64,000 nucleotides of DNA from Dendrocalamus latiflorus (GCA_017311315.1 CM029660.1:13441430-13505429), one strand, 5' to 3'; shown: positions 43,216 to 55,200, counted from the first letter of the stretch. The notes: generated by a model from the sequence alone, not told the origin. Program-made: numbers and translations.

Positions 43216-46200
43216 TTAGAAATAATCATCATGATCGGGATTAGCTGGATCATAAGTCTCATCATCACTATCAGCCATGTCCATATAATCAACACTATTC
43301 GAAGGAGCAATGTTGTCATCACTGTCATTGCCTAAATGTAATCGCTGAAGTAATTCTAAGTCCTTCACATTTTGAACCTCATCTCCAGCGTCCTCGTCAA
43401 CAACCCTTTCATTGTCTACTTCCATTCCGATCGCTTCGGTTAAGTCTATCTCAAAACTCCCTTCTAGCCCCTCTTCTTGAAAGAACGCTCTGTCATATGT
43501 GTTTGGGTCAAAATTGTAATCTTCATTGTTTGGGACAGGTAGTTTACCGTGTGGCGATACCTTGTACACAACATCCCAACCCTTAAGACGGTCGTAGTTT
43601 TGGCACGGGTATGAGAGATAATAAACTTGCGTGGCCTGTTGAGCCACAATATACACATCGTCTCCTGGTAAGACGGATGACTGTCGAATTTCGACTAGCC
43701 CAAGATTAGGGGTCCGTCTCGTTACTTCAGGATCAAACCAATGGCATTTGAATATGACAGGATTAAGAGGTTTGCAACCATGAAACGTGAGTTCGTATAT
43801 TTCTTCAATTCTTCCATAATACTCGACCCCATCAAGGCCAGGCGTAAAAACTCCGGTATTTGTGGTTCTTCGATTGGGCCGACTCTGCTCATGTCTTGTT
43901 GTGTGAAAGCGATATCCATTCACGTCATAACAGGTAAATGAGCTTACCCTATAGGCACAGCCATCGGCAACCTGTCTCAACTCGGCACTCATAGACGCAT
44001 CGGTTTGGCCCTGCAAGCTCAAGCAGGATAGTTCGTTATATTATTCGCCCGTACGAGCAACTTGTAATGTCAAACTAAGTACGAGCAACTTGGACAGTAC
44101 CTTCTGTTTGAACCAAGAAATGAAATCGGGCATTCCATTTCCCGCACCGTGGCTAAGAAGGGTCTCAGCTTCCTGCGGGGTAGGTTCCCTTGATTCACGC
44201 CAGAATTGATGATGAAAATCCCTGCACCAACGAGAAACAAGGGGGTTGGATGCAGAATAGTGACTACTCGAGAACAAGTTTGTTGACAACTTACCGCATG
44301 TACGGCTCCACTTCGGAAAGGTTGTTCAACACATATAGCATGATAGTGCGCCACTCTTCATGTTTCAAGGTCTTGGGGGTCGCATCACTTGCACTTCCGA
44401 GTTGCCCTCGGAAAATGCTGAGGTTCGATTCATTTTCGCCAGCATTGTAACGACGGGGTGGATTGTGCACGCTAGGAAGGTTGTCACCATAGTACGTTGT
44501 TGTGAAGTTTGACACCTCCTCCAAAATGTATGCCTCTGCAACGGAAGCCTCAATTTTGCATTTATTTTTACATTTAGTTCGATGAACCTTTAGACATCTC
44601 TCAATTGGATAGCACCAACGACCCTGCACGGGCCCCCCCATTCGTGCCTCATACGGGAGGTGCAAAATCAAATGCTGCATCGGATTGAAGAAACCGGGTG
44701 GAAAGATCTTCTCCAACTTACAGAGCAACACAGGTGCCATTCTTTCCAAGTCTGCAATCACGGTCCGAGATAACTCCTTGGCACAAAGCTGGCGGAAGAA
44801 ATTGCTCAACTCTGCCAGCACTAGCCAGACATGCTCAGGGACATAGCCTCGAACCATCACCGGAAGAAGCCGCTCAAGCCATATGTGGTAGTCATGACTC
44901 TTGAGCCCATTGATTCGCATAGTAGATAAGTTCACTCCCCTCCTCAGATTCGCTGCATACCCATCAGGGAACATTAACTTTTGGAACCATTCTAGTACTT
45001 CCCTCCTTTGGGGCCTGGTCAAGACGAATTCGGCCTTAGGCTTTCTCCATGTCCTGCCGCCTCTAGGAGGCTTCATTTCTTGCTTTGGTCTATCGCATAA
45101 CGTTGCCAGATCCACTCTAGCCTTAATGTTGTCCTTTGTCTTATCAGGAATGTCCATGATTGTTGCCCAAAGTGCCTCGGCGACATTCTTTTCAGTATGC
45201 ATTACATCAATGTTATGTGGAAGAAGAAGGTCATCAAAATAGGGGAGCCTCAACAAGCCCGACTTATGAGTCCATGCATGTTGCTCACCATATCCCACAA
45301 AACCACCTTCTTGATTGACCTCGAGAGCATCTATCTGAGCACGAACCGCGGCACCGGTCATCATCTGCGGTGCAGGGTCTATAACTACGACACCTTTCGT
45401 AAAGTTCTTGATGTCTCGTCTGAATGCATGGTCAAGAGGGAGGAATTGTCGATGTTTGTCGAACGAGGAATACTTGCCACCCTTCAGCAACCAAATGAAC
45501 TTCAGAGCTGCCTTGCATACTGGGCATGGGAACTTCCCGTGAACACACCAGCCGCAGAATATCCCATACGCCGGGAAGTCATGCAGGGAGTAGTGGTACC
45601 AAACATGCATTTTGAAGTTTCTCTTTGTAGCTCGATCGTATGTCCATACCCCTTCCTCCCAAGCACGGACCAATTCATCAATCACAGGCTCCATGAACAC
45701 ACCCATATTATTCCCCGGGTGTTCAGGAATTATCAACGACAAGAATATGTTCTGTCGTTGGAAGAGGACGCCGGGGGGGAGATTGAGGGGGATAACGAAC
45801 ACGGGCCAACAAGTGTATGGGGCGGCCATCATTCCATAAGGATTGAACCCATCTGTTGCCAGCGCAACACGTACATTACGAGCCTCTACAGCTTTCTCAC
45901 GATGAATCACATCAAAGTGGGTCCATGCTTCACCATCGGATGGATGTACCAGCTTCTCAGGATTGTATCGACGTCCATTTTTGTGCCATGTCATCTGTTT
46001 CGCGGTTTCCTCGGTCATGTATAGCCGTTGGATCCTCGGTATGAACGGAAGGTACCGTAGGATTTTCACGGGGATCGTAAGCTGCCTCTTCTGACCATCA
46101 CCAGAGTCTACCTCCAGGAACCTAGAGGATCCACACTTTGCACAGTACTTTGCTTCCGCGTGTTCTTTCCTAAATAGGATGCACCCCTTCGGACAAGCAT

Positions 46201-46828
46201 GTATCTGCTCATATGGCATCTTAAGTGCACGAAGGAGTTTCTTTGACTCGTACATGCTCTTTGGCAGAATGTGACCCTCCGGAAGCATGCTGCCAAAAAC
46301 TGTCAACATAGCATCGAAGGCGTCTCGACTCAGGCTAAACTGGGACTTCAAGGCCATTACGCGTCCAATGTCATCCAGTTGAGAAACCTTCGTCTGGCCG
46401 TGAAGGGGTTTCTGTGCCGCAGACAACATGTCGTAATACGCCTTTGCGGTTGCCTCTGGCTCCTCCTCCCTACGTCCTTCAGCGAAGTGTGCTTCATGAT
46501 AGTCATTTAACATGTCTCCTACCCCGCCATCAGCATCATAATCCTCGACGCGTGGTCTCACGACCTCCTCTCTCATACGATCGGATTCACCGTGGTAGAT
46601 CCACCGGGTATAGTCTGCCGTAAATCCAAACTTGCAAAGATGTTTACCCATGACCTCCTTTGTTTGTCGACGCGTGTTTGCACATCTGCTGCAGGGACAC
46701 CAAGTGGCACGCGCTCCTTTAACCTTGGCAAATGCTAGTTCCAAGAAAGTATCGGTCTTCTCAATCCATTCATCGGACAACGAACCCTGACTTGAGCGGC
46801 CCGTGTACATCCACTCACGGTCATCCAT
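43216..46828 (-). CDS. TNP2: TNP2-type CACTA transposase, three exons, apparently full length
   Basis: Exon 1 is 46828-44295, exon 2 is 44221-44101 and exon 3 is 44010-43216. The introns of 73 and 90 bp have GT/AG borders, and the phases fit (2 then 0), giving 1149 residues. Order: transposase-associated domain (EWMYTGRSSQGS, CPCSRCANTR, HLCKFGF), Transposase_21 core with ATDGFNPYG (about residue 325), HDFPAYG (about 416) and IDVMHTEKN (about 538), a DUF4218-like region (GLKSHDYHIWLERLLPV), a DUF4216-like region (FTCYDVNGYRFHTT, FKCHWFDP) and an acidic tail (NDSDDNIAPSNS). No stops or frameshifts. Expected reaction: excision and insertion of CACTA ends with a 3-bp TSD. It differs strongly from the family-1 TNP2. 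Probably able to make protein. Confidence 0.9.
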
Positions 46829-47515
46829 CCTCTAACATATCAGGGAGTAATATAAGAATCAAATGCATCTACACGCCTAACCAGAGAATAAATTGGGCCG
46901 ACCAATCAGAGAATGGCATTCAACAAAGTGATATATAAGACAGTTTTCAAGGCAAACAATCAACTCATCAAGTAAATAGTGCTTCCTACCCTAAAGGCTA
47001 CGGAAATCTCCTTTGGTACTCTAGCATGCACATCAGTCCCATCCATTGCACTGACACAATCCTATGACAACCAACAACTACTGTTATGTACCAGCTAGGA
47101 GCATATATAGCATGCACATTTTGTTTAGGTTGGCTTGCTCACTATCTCTCTCGGACATAGGGGTATATGTGATTGCAGGTTATAACCATTGAGACAACCT
47201 AAGCCTATTTACAAAGAATGCATATAGAACTATGACTAGAGCATATGTCTTAATTATAAGCTTGCGTCATTTGCATTGCATATCCATCTAAACAATTGAA
47301 ACAAAAACCTATTTATCATATTTTGGTGAGCACATCTGCATGTACTGTATTGAATATATGCAGCATAATAAAGCATGAATATATGGTAGATCTCGGTGTG
47401 ACTAGCACAAGTTTGACATCCATAACTAGACAAGGGCAAAATCCATCCCACATGAATATATGCTAATGCAGTAAGCATGTCCATCAAATCCAGGAGAAGG
47501 GAGGGAAGGACAACC
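46829..47515 (-). other. Leader region of family-2 TNP2
   Basis: AT-rich, no ORF of note. It probably holds the 5' UTR, possibly with an intron, between the GC-rich tract and the TNP2 start. Confidence 0.4.
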
Positions 47516-47945
47516 TCACCATAGTCGGGGGAGGCGTCGGGCGGCGGGCGGCCGCGGGGGAGGCGGCGGGCGGCCGCGGGGGAGGCGGCGGGCGGCCGTG
47601 GGGACCGGGGCGGCGCCGGGCAGGCGCGGGGGCGGGGGCAGTCGGGGGCGGCGTCGGGCGGCGGGGGTCGGGCGGGGGAGGCGGGCGGCGCGGGGGCGGG
47701 GGCAGTCGGGGGAGGCGTCGGGCGGCGGGCGGCCGCGGGGGAGGCGGCGGGCGGCGGGCGGCCGCGGGGACCGGGGCGGCGTCGGGCAGGCGCGGGGGCG
47801 GGGGCAGTCAAGGGCGGCGTCGGGCGGCGGGCGTCGGTCGAGGGAGGCGTCGGGCGGCGAGCGGCCGCGGGGGCGGGGGCGGCGGGCGGGCGCGCGTGGC
47901 ACGCGGGGGCGGGGCGGCGGGCAGGCGCGGGCGCGGCGGCGGGCT
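47516..47945. repeat. GC-rich GGCGGGCGGCCGCGGGGGAG minisatellite
   Basis: Irregular tandem units rich in GGCGGGCGGCCGCGG and GGCGTCGGGCGG words. It is open on both strands (Pro/Ala/Arg-rich artefact ORFs) and lies upstream of TNP2 next to an internal motif array, so it may be part of the promoter or leader. Confidence 0.75.
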
Positions 47946-47989
47946 TGAATATGTGTGGTTGCGTGTGTGAGCGCGGCCGCGGGGAATTA

Positions 47990-48130
47990 AAGTTATGTTG
48001 TGTTGTTTGCCGAGTGCCCCCCATCGGGCACTCGGCAAAGCCCTCATACTTTGCCGAGTGCCGCCGATCTGGCACTCGGCAAAGCTCCTCCTTTGCCGAG
48101 TGTCACTCACAAAGCACTCGGCAAAGATTT
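47990..48130. repeat. Internal array of family-2 subterminal motifs upstream of TNP2
   Basis: Three hairpin pairs of TTTGCCGAGTG and CACTCGGCAAAG next to the GC-rich leader. They are separated from the terminal array (48945-49289) by about 800 bp of AT-rich DNA (48131-48944) in which I see no gene. Confidence 0.8.
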
Positions 48131-48944
48131 TTTTTAATAATACTTCAATTCCTCTCTTTCTTTTCCAAATTTGTTTTACAAATTTGTTCGAATGTACTTT
48201 GAAAATGCCTTGTCAAATTCACTCAACAATGCATATTCGATGCTTCTACGAATATTAGACCATTATTTCATGTAGTTATAGCTCAAATTCAATTTATATC
48301 AATTAAAATTCTATAATTGCAGTTTAAAAATTAAAATTATCAAACGGATCCGAAAAATTACCAAAATTTCACATGAAACAATCTCTGTTGTCTATTGCCT
48401 ATACAAAAATTTTTGTAGTCAAACCACAATTCGACCGTCACTTTGACTCCAAATCTTACCGGATCCTTCTCAACTCTACGTTTCTTCCTCAGAAATGTTT
48501 CGGTTTGTAAGCATCGTACATGACAACTTATGCGAAATCTTATCAATTTTTTACCACAGTCTCCATGTATGATATCATGACATCTTGACAAATCTCATGA
48601 TTTTCAGACTACGTTTGCTTTTTTCAAAATTTAAAAACCATTCGGCCACAAGTTCGTGGTCGTGTTTCCTGAACAAGATGTTCGAAATTCCTTTTCCTTT
48701 CACAGGTAAGGCCTCAAACCAGGCTGAATAACATGAATATCATTTTTCTACTCATTTTTTCCTATTATTTGAATCACTTGCAGTTCAAATTTGACTTCAT
48801 TCAAAAAAATTGATTGAAATGCAATTAATTAATTAAATATAGCAAACTAATACAAAAATATACCAAATTTTACAATGGAGTACCATATGTTGTATGTGCA
48901 GAGTAGAAAAAGTTTGAAGGGTAGGAAAGGAAAAGATTTTTATT

Positions 48945-49289
48945 ACTTTGCCGAGTGCCCCAAAAAAACACTCGGCAAACAATATCTTTGCCGAGTGTCA
49001 GCTCCAGACACTCGGCAAAGTTTTAACGGCGGCAGCTGACCTCTAACGGACGGCGGTTGGTGCCGAGTGTTTTATGTTTGCCGAGTGTTTTTTGTCAGCG
49101 CTCGGCAAAAATCCTCGTTTGCCGAGTGTCTACTCTGCAGCACTCGGCAAAGATATTGTTTGCCGAGTGTTTTGATTTCGCCGAGTGTTTAGATGTAGGC
49201 ACTCGGCAAAGTTATTGTTTACCGAGTGCCCGATTTATTGCACTCGGTAAAACTCCAGACACTCGGCATATAGCAGCTTTCCGGTAGTG
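48945..49289. repeat. 5' subterminal array and TIR of CACTA family 2
   Basis: About a dozen TTTGCCGAGTG-type units, ending in TTTCCGGTAGTG at 49289. Confidence 0.9.
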
Positions 49290-49407
49290 ACGAACCCTAA
49301 CTGCCTCCCTGGCGAAGCCTACGTCGCCTAGCTTCGTCTCTAGTCTCTACCCAAATGACCAGTAAGATCAGTGCGATCTTACGCTACCATCCAAATATCA
49401 ACATGGC

Positions 49408-49438
49408 TATAAAAAACTCCAACACTGGGATTATAAAT
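49408..49438 (+). promoter_or_regulatory. TATA motifs upstream of the CLE gene
   Basis: TATAAAAAA at 49408 and TATAAATGC at 49432, 145 and 121 bp before the ATG at 49553. The second, followed by a 90-bp leader, is the better candidate. Confidence 0.5.
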
Positions 49439-49552
49439 GCACGTACGAACTAGCTCTTGTTCATCATCTGCAGATCCCACTAGCGATAGATAGCCATAGC
49501 TATAGTTTGCAAGGAAGGTAACTAGCTAGCTAGCGAGGCAGACAGATCAACC

Positions 49553-49783
49553 ATGAAGCTAGCCCTGTGCTTGTGCATCTGCGTCGTCCTCGTCGTCGCC
49601 TCGTCTCCGGTCCCGCTCTCCGACCGCCCCCCGCTGAGCCAGCGTTGGCTGCAGGATGCCGTGGTTATCGGCGGCAATCTGACAGCGAGCACGAACGCGA
49701 CGTGGCCGCGTGAGACACCGGAGAAATGGGACGATGGGTCCAAGAGGCTCAGCCCCGGGGGGCCTAACCCACAGCATCACTGA
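49553..49783 (+). CDS. CLE (CLAVATA3/ESR-related) signalling peptide precursor
   Basis: A single-exon gene of 76 residues. Residues 1-22 are a secretion signal (MKLALCLCICVVLVVASSPV). The variable middle has two N-glycosylation sites (NLT, NAT). The last 12 residues, RLSPGGPNPQHH (65-76), are a complete CLE motif preceded by Lys. Family knowledge: the precursor is secreted and cut to a 12-13 residue peptide, often with hydroxyproline at the prolines of positions 4 and 7, and is sensed by CLV1/BAM-type receptor kinases. The motif is closest in wording to the RLSPGGP group (Arabidopsis CLE1-7), with Asn at position 8. The stop follows His76 directly, as is usual. The gene starts 264 bp from a CACTA end. 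It is the only complete host gene I find in the window. Confidence 0.92.
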   Translation: MKLALCLCICVVLVVASSPVPLSDRPPLSQRWLQDAVVIGGNLTASTNATWPRETPEKWDDGSKRLSPGGPNPQHH

Positions 49784-50655
49784 TCTGATCATCAGCTGCC
49801 GCCTCGCTTGTGGTATCAGCCTATCACTCGTAACCATTTCTCTTCATACCGGATTTTCCATTCCTAATTTCTGACATCGGCCAAGTGCCGGTCCGGAATT
49901 AATGTTGTCGAGTGTGAGTCTAATAATTAATGTTGTCTTGTGTCAGTCTAATATAAACGTGATGTGATCCATTTTAATTTCTTCACTTTCATGTTTTTGC
50001 GGATGTTGATTTGCGCTAGACTGAGGTCTTGAATAATGAATAATGCAAATCTATATCGCCGCAATTTTTCTCAAGGTTTTACATGTTGTATGTTGTAACG
50101 CGCATGCGCCCGAGTAATAATAGTCATGTGTCAAAGACTAAAAGTCAGCGTCCTCTTGCAATTCTCTCTCGAATTATGTGACTTTTATTTTGATATCACT
50201 GGTTGGTGGTAACCCCCCCTCCAAATAAGCATATCGTGTTCTATTTCTTGGTGATATGTTTACATGTTCTTGGAGCTCCTTTTTTCTTTAAGAAAAAATA
50301 AGGTGCGATGACTGTTGGTCTATTGGACCACCAAGGATGCATACTTTTAATGAAAATTGAAAGGCATCTTATGTTTAAGAGGAAAAGGCATATCTGACTG
50401 TCCGTCTTTCGCTTTCGAGTACAGGATCGTGCAGAAAATATAAGTACGAAAAAGAACAAAATAAGAAGACAAAAACGATCTGCATGTTATCACAATTCAC
50501 AAGAAATAATGAGAAACGTCAGCATGTCATCCGGTCGCGCGCGGAACCGGTTCTCTGCTTCCCCGGTGGAGATTGGAAAAGACACCAAGGACGCAAACGG
50601 GCAGACCTAGGTACCGGGTTCCATCCTCCGGTGTCAATCTGCTGCCCCGTCCTTA
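49784..50655 (+). other. 3' flank of the CLE gene, no further gene seen
   Basis: AT-rich non-repetitive sequence. A pair of partly repeated words TTAATGTTGTC (about 49900 and 49927) is the only structure noticed. Confidence 0.5.
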
Positions 50656-50840
50656 GGCCAGTCTCAGTGGAGGTTTCATGTCCCAGTTTCCAACACATCT
50701 ATATTTTGGAAACAGTGCAGAAGAGTTTCATCCCCATGAAACTCTCTCTATTCCCATGAAACTTTTATCATCTCTCTCTTCATCAATACAGTGCCATGTC
50801 AGCGTATTTAATGCCCATGAAACCCCCACTGAGACTGGCC
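50656..50840. mobile_element. Tourist-type MITE (PIF/Harbinger), TSD TTA
   Basis: 185 bp with terminal inverted repeats GGCCAGTCTCAGTGGAGGTT and AACCCCCACTGAGACTGGCC. TTA precedes and follows the element (50653-50655 and 50841-50843), the TSD of Tourist elements. Inside are repeats of CCCATGAAAC. Confidence 0.9.
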
Positions 50841-50944
50841 TTAAGCAGCAAGTCCTTTCTAACCATTTAATCTCTTCTAAAGCATTTAAGTATACTCTTG
50901 ACTCTCTCAACGGACAAATACTTTGAAAAGGATGCTTCCGAGGC

Positions 50945-51045
50945 CATGGACAAATATACACATATACACACACGCCCATACATACATATATACACACATA
51001 TATCTACACAGTATATATACACATGTACACATATATATATATAAG
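50945..51045. repeat. CA/TA-rich microsatellite
   Basis: Mixed ACACATATACACAC and ATATATAT tracts. Confidence 0.8.
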
Positions 51046-52252
51046 AAAATTGTTCTATAAGAAAATTGTTCTACACACACTCCTCATTATCTATTTAAGT
51101 ATACTCTAATAATAAATATACGATACTCCAAAGTGATAATTACAAACTCCGATTACAAGTGCAGGTTACAAGTGCAGGCGACTACAAATTCTTCAATTTC
51201 AGCTCTTCATGCGGAGGGACAACCGGACAAGTAGTCACTACTACAAAAAGCCTAATACTAGACGTCATATCATAGACAGTTACTTAAAACCATCATTATT
51301 AAAAATAATTACAGACGATTTTAATTTAGAGACCATCTATTTTGATGCCAGCGCTAAAAAGCATTTGTGAAGATGTAATATCACAAACGGTTCATGATAA
51401 AATCTATTTGTGAAGTATCACAGACGGTTATTAACAAAAATCGTCTGTGATATCACAGACGGTTTTCTATTTGAAATGTCTGTGAATACTTCACATACGG
51501 TTTGTATTAAAAAATGTCTGTGATAATAAGTCATCACAAAAACCGTCTGTGATAATTTCACTCTATTAATTGCGCAGACCCGTCCATCCTCTGTCTTAAA
51601 TTCTAGATTAAGGCTACTGCTTTGAGCTAGAGGCGGGTCTTTGAGAAGGCCATTCGGTGAAAAGAGACTATTTGGGAAGAGTGATTGTAGATCCATTCAT
51701 TTCTTAAGTACCTATGGTTAGTAATTTGTTCCTAATTATATTATAATTTAGAGTTAGCTTTTGGTGAAAGGAGAATTGAAGATGGTTTAGATCTAGCTAG
51801 CATGGTCTAGGTTTACTGTTTAGTTAATTTATAGTCTATTGGTACTTAATTCAATTTAATTAATTATTCTTGCTATCTATAGCTACTTTAGATCGTATAT
51901 ATCTAGGGAATTTATTTCTTTTTGAAGATTAAGAAAGAGCCAAAATAGCGTGAAATAAATAATAATTGTTCCGATGTAACCTTCCACTGAGAATTAGCCA
52001 TTGATACATGGCATAAATATAACGTTAATGAATTAACTGACTTATTTTACATATTAAAACAAAAATCTAAAATCTGACATGTTAATGTTCCAAGGTCAAA
52101 AGTGTAGTTTAAAGTAAAAAAATCTACTTTATATATCATTAAATCATATAAATAGGGGTAAATGGGGGTTTTGATGTCTCATAGAAATTGTTTGTTACGT
52201 CAGAATTAGAAGAAACTAATTTGTTATATGTGTAACGTAGAACCACAGCTGA

Positions 52253-52504
52253 ATGTACGCTGCGAACCATGTGAGTGAAGAGTACATTAGTGATGTGTCT
52301 ACTTTTACAAGAGCTGCTGAGGAGGATATGTTGAATAAGAGGGTGGAATATATGTAGTGTCCATGTATTGATTGCGAGAATCTAAACATGTTTAAGAACC
52401 GAGAGCAGATTGAAGTGTACTTGATTCAAAGGGGTTTCAAAAGGGGGTATGCACGTTGGACCAGTCACACAGGAAGGTAGTAATAATGACATCGCTGATG
52501 AAGT
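52253..52504 (+). pseudogene. TNP2 N-terminal piece of the old CACTA
   Basis: Begins ATGTACGCTGCGAACCATGT, the same start as in copy 2. A Cys codon has become a stop in YM*CPCIDC. The piece runs into the solo LTR at 52505 and continues at 55201. Confidence 0.75.
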
Positions 52505-55195
52505 TGTTGGATCGGAAACGGCAACAGAGGGGGGTGAATGGTGCGTTCAAAAATCGCCCCCGAGTATTCGCACACAAACTTCTCCAATAGCTACAGAAGC
52601 TATGAAGTAAGTAAATGCAAGCTTACTGAAACTATAAAAGAAACACTAGCAGGCACAAGAAAGAGACAATGAAAGCACAATACTGAAAGACAAACAGACT
52701 GCCGAAGAACTGAGAATAGATAGAGTGCTTGCTGCCCTTCCCTAAACAAATGACCAAGGTCTCAACCAAAATAGCAACAAGTCCTTAGGGAGAAGAAAAA
52801 GCAAACAAGAAACAAATAAAACAAAGGCTGTTCGGTAGAGAAGAAAAATTGAGCAAATGGGGGCTGCAGTCAGCTGAACAGGGATCAAAAAGAAATCAAA
52901 AAACTGCTGCTAAGTGAGAGATAAAGCTGAGAATTACAGCTATCCAAAAAGGTCTTTGCTGCCGAACACTAAAAGCAAATCGGAAGAACTAAGCTTGCTG
53001 CCGAAAACCAGAAGGAGGAATAACTGACCCTGGGCGAATACTACAAAAAAATCAGACTGCTACCAAAAGGAAAAGCACATCAGAAATAAAAAGCAAAATA
53101 AAAGAAGACTAGAAACTGCTGTCACAAGAAATAGCAAAGAACCAGTCCTTCTCTCAAAACCGACACCAAAAATTAGTACTGCCACTTTGCCAAAACTAGG
53201 ACTGCACGGGAGACAAAAACAGCAATCAAAACTGAGAACAAAGGCTGACTAAAAATAGAGAGCAAAGATTATTTTGTCGGCAGTGTAACTACCGAACAGG
53301 ATTCATTTTCTATTTTCGGCTGGCAAAAACAGAATTAAAAACCGCTTGATGCTCTCTAAAACAAGCCAAAGACCTTGAACAAAATCTCAGTTTATATTAA
53401 CAAGGTTCTGCAGCTTGATAAGCAATCCACTCAGAGAAGCAAGAAGCAAAGGATAGCAGTGTGCAGAGAAGAAAGAATCAAGAGCAAGTAGGCAGTGGCG
53501 GAGACAAGGGGGCTGGAGGGGGCCCGGCACCCCCCAACCTTTTACTAATCCTCTATTATGTAGTTAATTACATGTGTTTAATTAGTGGTTTGGTCCCTCC
53601 CAATTTAGCCCAGATGTAAAGTATGTTTAAAGCCCAGTCATATGCAGCCCAAATCCTCTTTGTTTTGTTTCTTATTTTAGCTTTGTATCTACTGATCTTT
53701 GTAAATGCGGGTTACAAGGTGGTGCGTACCGTGATCTGTAGGATATGCATGTTTGTGTTCTTAATCTTAGGATGATTAATGCAGGCTGGTGAGTTGACTA
53801 GAAGCTGTTGTAGCTAGTCATAGGTGTGATTGAAGATCACTCAAGCACTACTAGCTGGTGGAGTACATAACGCTAGGAACCTTTAATTAAAAGCCGAGAA
53901 AATGTTTTGGCCGAATTTCTACGGCAATACAATGGACATGTTCTCGTGGATTTGTTTTTTGATTTCTTTGAAAATCAAAATAAATAGAGTGTTTTTAAAC
54001 TAGTTTTTTTAAATGACTTCTCGAGTCTAAAAATATATGAGCCGTCCACGTCAATATATTTACCGTTCACTGTGGTATCAAAAAATGTAAACAAAAACAA
54101 TAAGTACACACTTCAGTAGTTGCTCTCGCTGTGGTATCAAAAAAGTAATCGGCTTAGACCCTGTTTTAGTCGTAGAGCTAAGTTTAAGTTAATAGAGATG
54201 TAATTTTCTTTGCATTGTAATTTGCGAAACATATTACTCTGATATGTGACTATTGGATCGGTAAATCCGGCATGGTTCATTGGTTCTACTCTACTTGTTG
54301 TCCATATTGCCCCCTATATCCAATTCCTGGCTCCGCCCCTGCAAGTAGGGATAAACTTGAGGCCATAGCAACTCAAACAAGGATTTCACAAACTAATACC
54401 AAGAGATGAATGATTACAAGAGTTCAAGGACTACAACCATTTCATCCCCATACGCGTTTTCACAAACTGGACAACACAAGCTCACAAGACAAACACAAAA
54501 GAAACGACATGTTGCTGCTGTCTACCACCTATCACAGCACAACAAAGAGATGGAAACACACACAAACATGGAGAGTAACACACAAAACCCTCACATACAC
54601 TCTCACCTTTCTCTCTAGCCTACTCCTCTCCTTTTATAGCCTCCCACTAACGGGTTTACAACAACCTTTACCTACTAACTCACAACAACTCTTGTGTTTT
54701 ATCCATTAGCCCAAAACCAAATTCGCTTCCTTTTGTGCAGCCCTGCGCTTTTACCAAAACGCCCCTCCTGCACCTTCCGGTAAGTTTCCTCATTTCTTGC
54801 TGTCCAAGCCTCGCAACCACTTCGAGTCCTCACCGTCTTCGGCACATCCCGACCGCTCCGACCTCAGCACCGCCCGTGCCTAGTCTGGTCATCCCGTGCC
54901 TCGCCACGACTTAGCCTCAACGTCCTGCAGCCATCACAGACAAGAAACAAATCACATAGCACCGCTTGAAATATTGTAACCATACAATAACATCAGAAGA
55001 AATACTCAAAGCCCAAACCGATCGAAACAAAAAATAAACGACTTGAGCACGTTCGACCTAGTTCGACAAGGTCCGAACGAAACCGATTGCACCACGCAAC
55101 GACTTGGCTCGAACCACTCAAACCAAACTCAAACTTTCCCGAACAAGCGTCAATTACTCATCACACACACGGGGTCACTTCCACATGGTCTCTCA
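52505..55195 (-). mobile_element. Sirevirus solo LTR with 5-bp TSD, inside TNP2
   Basis: Same family as the LTR at 14545-16646, reversed: TGTTGGATCGG at the left, GGTCTCTCA at the right. The TSD GAAGT is at 52500-52504 and 55196-55200, and TNP2 sequence resumes in register after it (GAAGTCAATGATATG). No internal region lies between, so this is a solo LTR left by LTR-LTR recombination. It contains a hAT element (53493-54341) and the conserved TATA box (about 54630, minus strand). Confidence 0.9.
53493..54341. mobile_element. 849-bp hAT-type non-autonomous element in the solo LTR
   Basis: Ends CAGTGGCGGAG and complement CAGGGGCGGAG. The perfect 8-bp TSD CAAGTAGG is at 53485-53492 and 54342-54349. 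The end wording matches the hAT-like element at 27713. No transposase gene. Confidence 0.92.
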
Positions 55196-55200
55196 GAAGT

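Larger units (their letters stand above)
40165..49289 (-). mobile_element. CACTA family 2 (TTTGCCGAGTG repeats) with two intact-looking genes
   Basis: The right end (the 5' end of the element) is CACTACCGGAAAGCTGC read from 49289. The left end is CACAACCGGGTTCAGC at 40165, a mutated match. The candidate TSDs are ACA (40162-40164) and ACG (49290-49292), one mismatch. Both subterminal regions are filled with TTTGCCGAGTG / CACTCGGCAAAG units. It carries TNP2 (46828-43216) and a TNP1-like gene (43093-41009) on the minus strand, both with clean exon-intron structure and no stops. 9.1 kb. Confidence 0.85.

Noticed and set aside
45197..46024. 275-residue plus-strand ORF
   Set aside because: Antisense shadow of the family-2 TNP2 exon 1.
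47254..48075. 273-residue minus-strand ORF rich in Pro, Ala and Arg
   Set aside because: Translation of the GC-rich minisatellite plus subterminal repeats in the CACTA leader.
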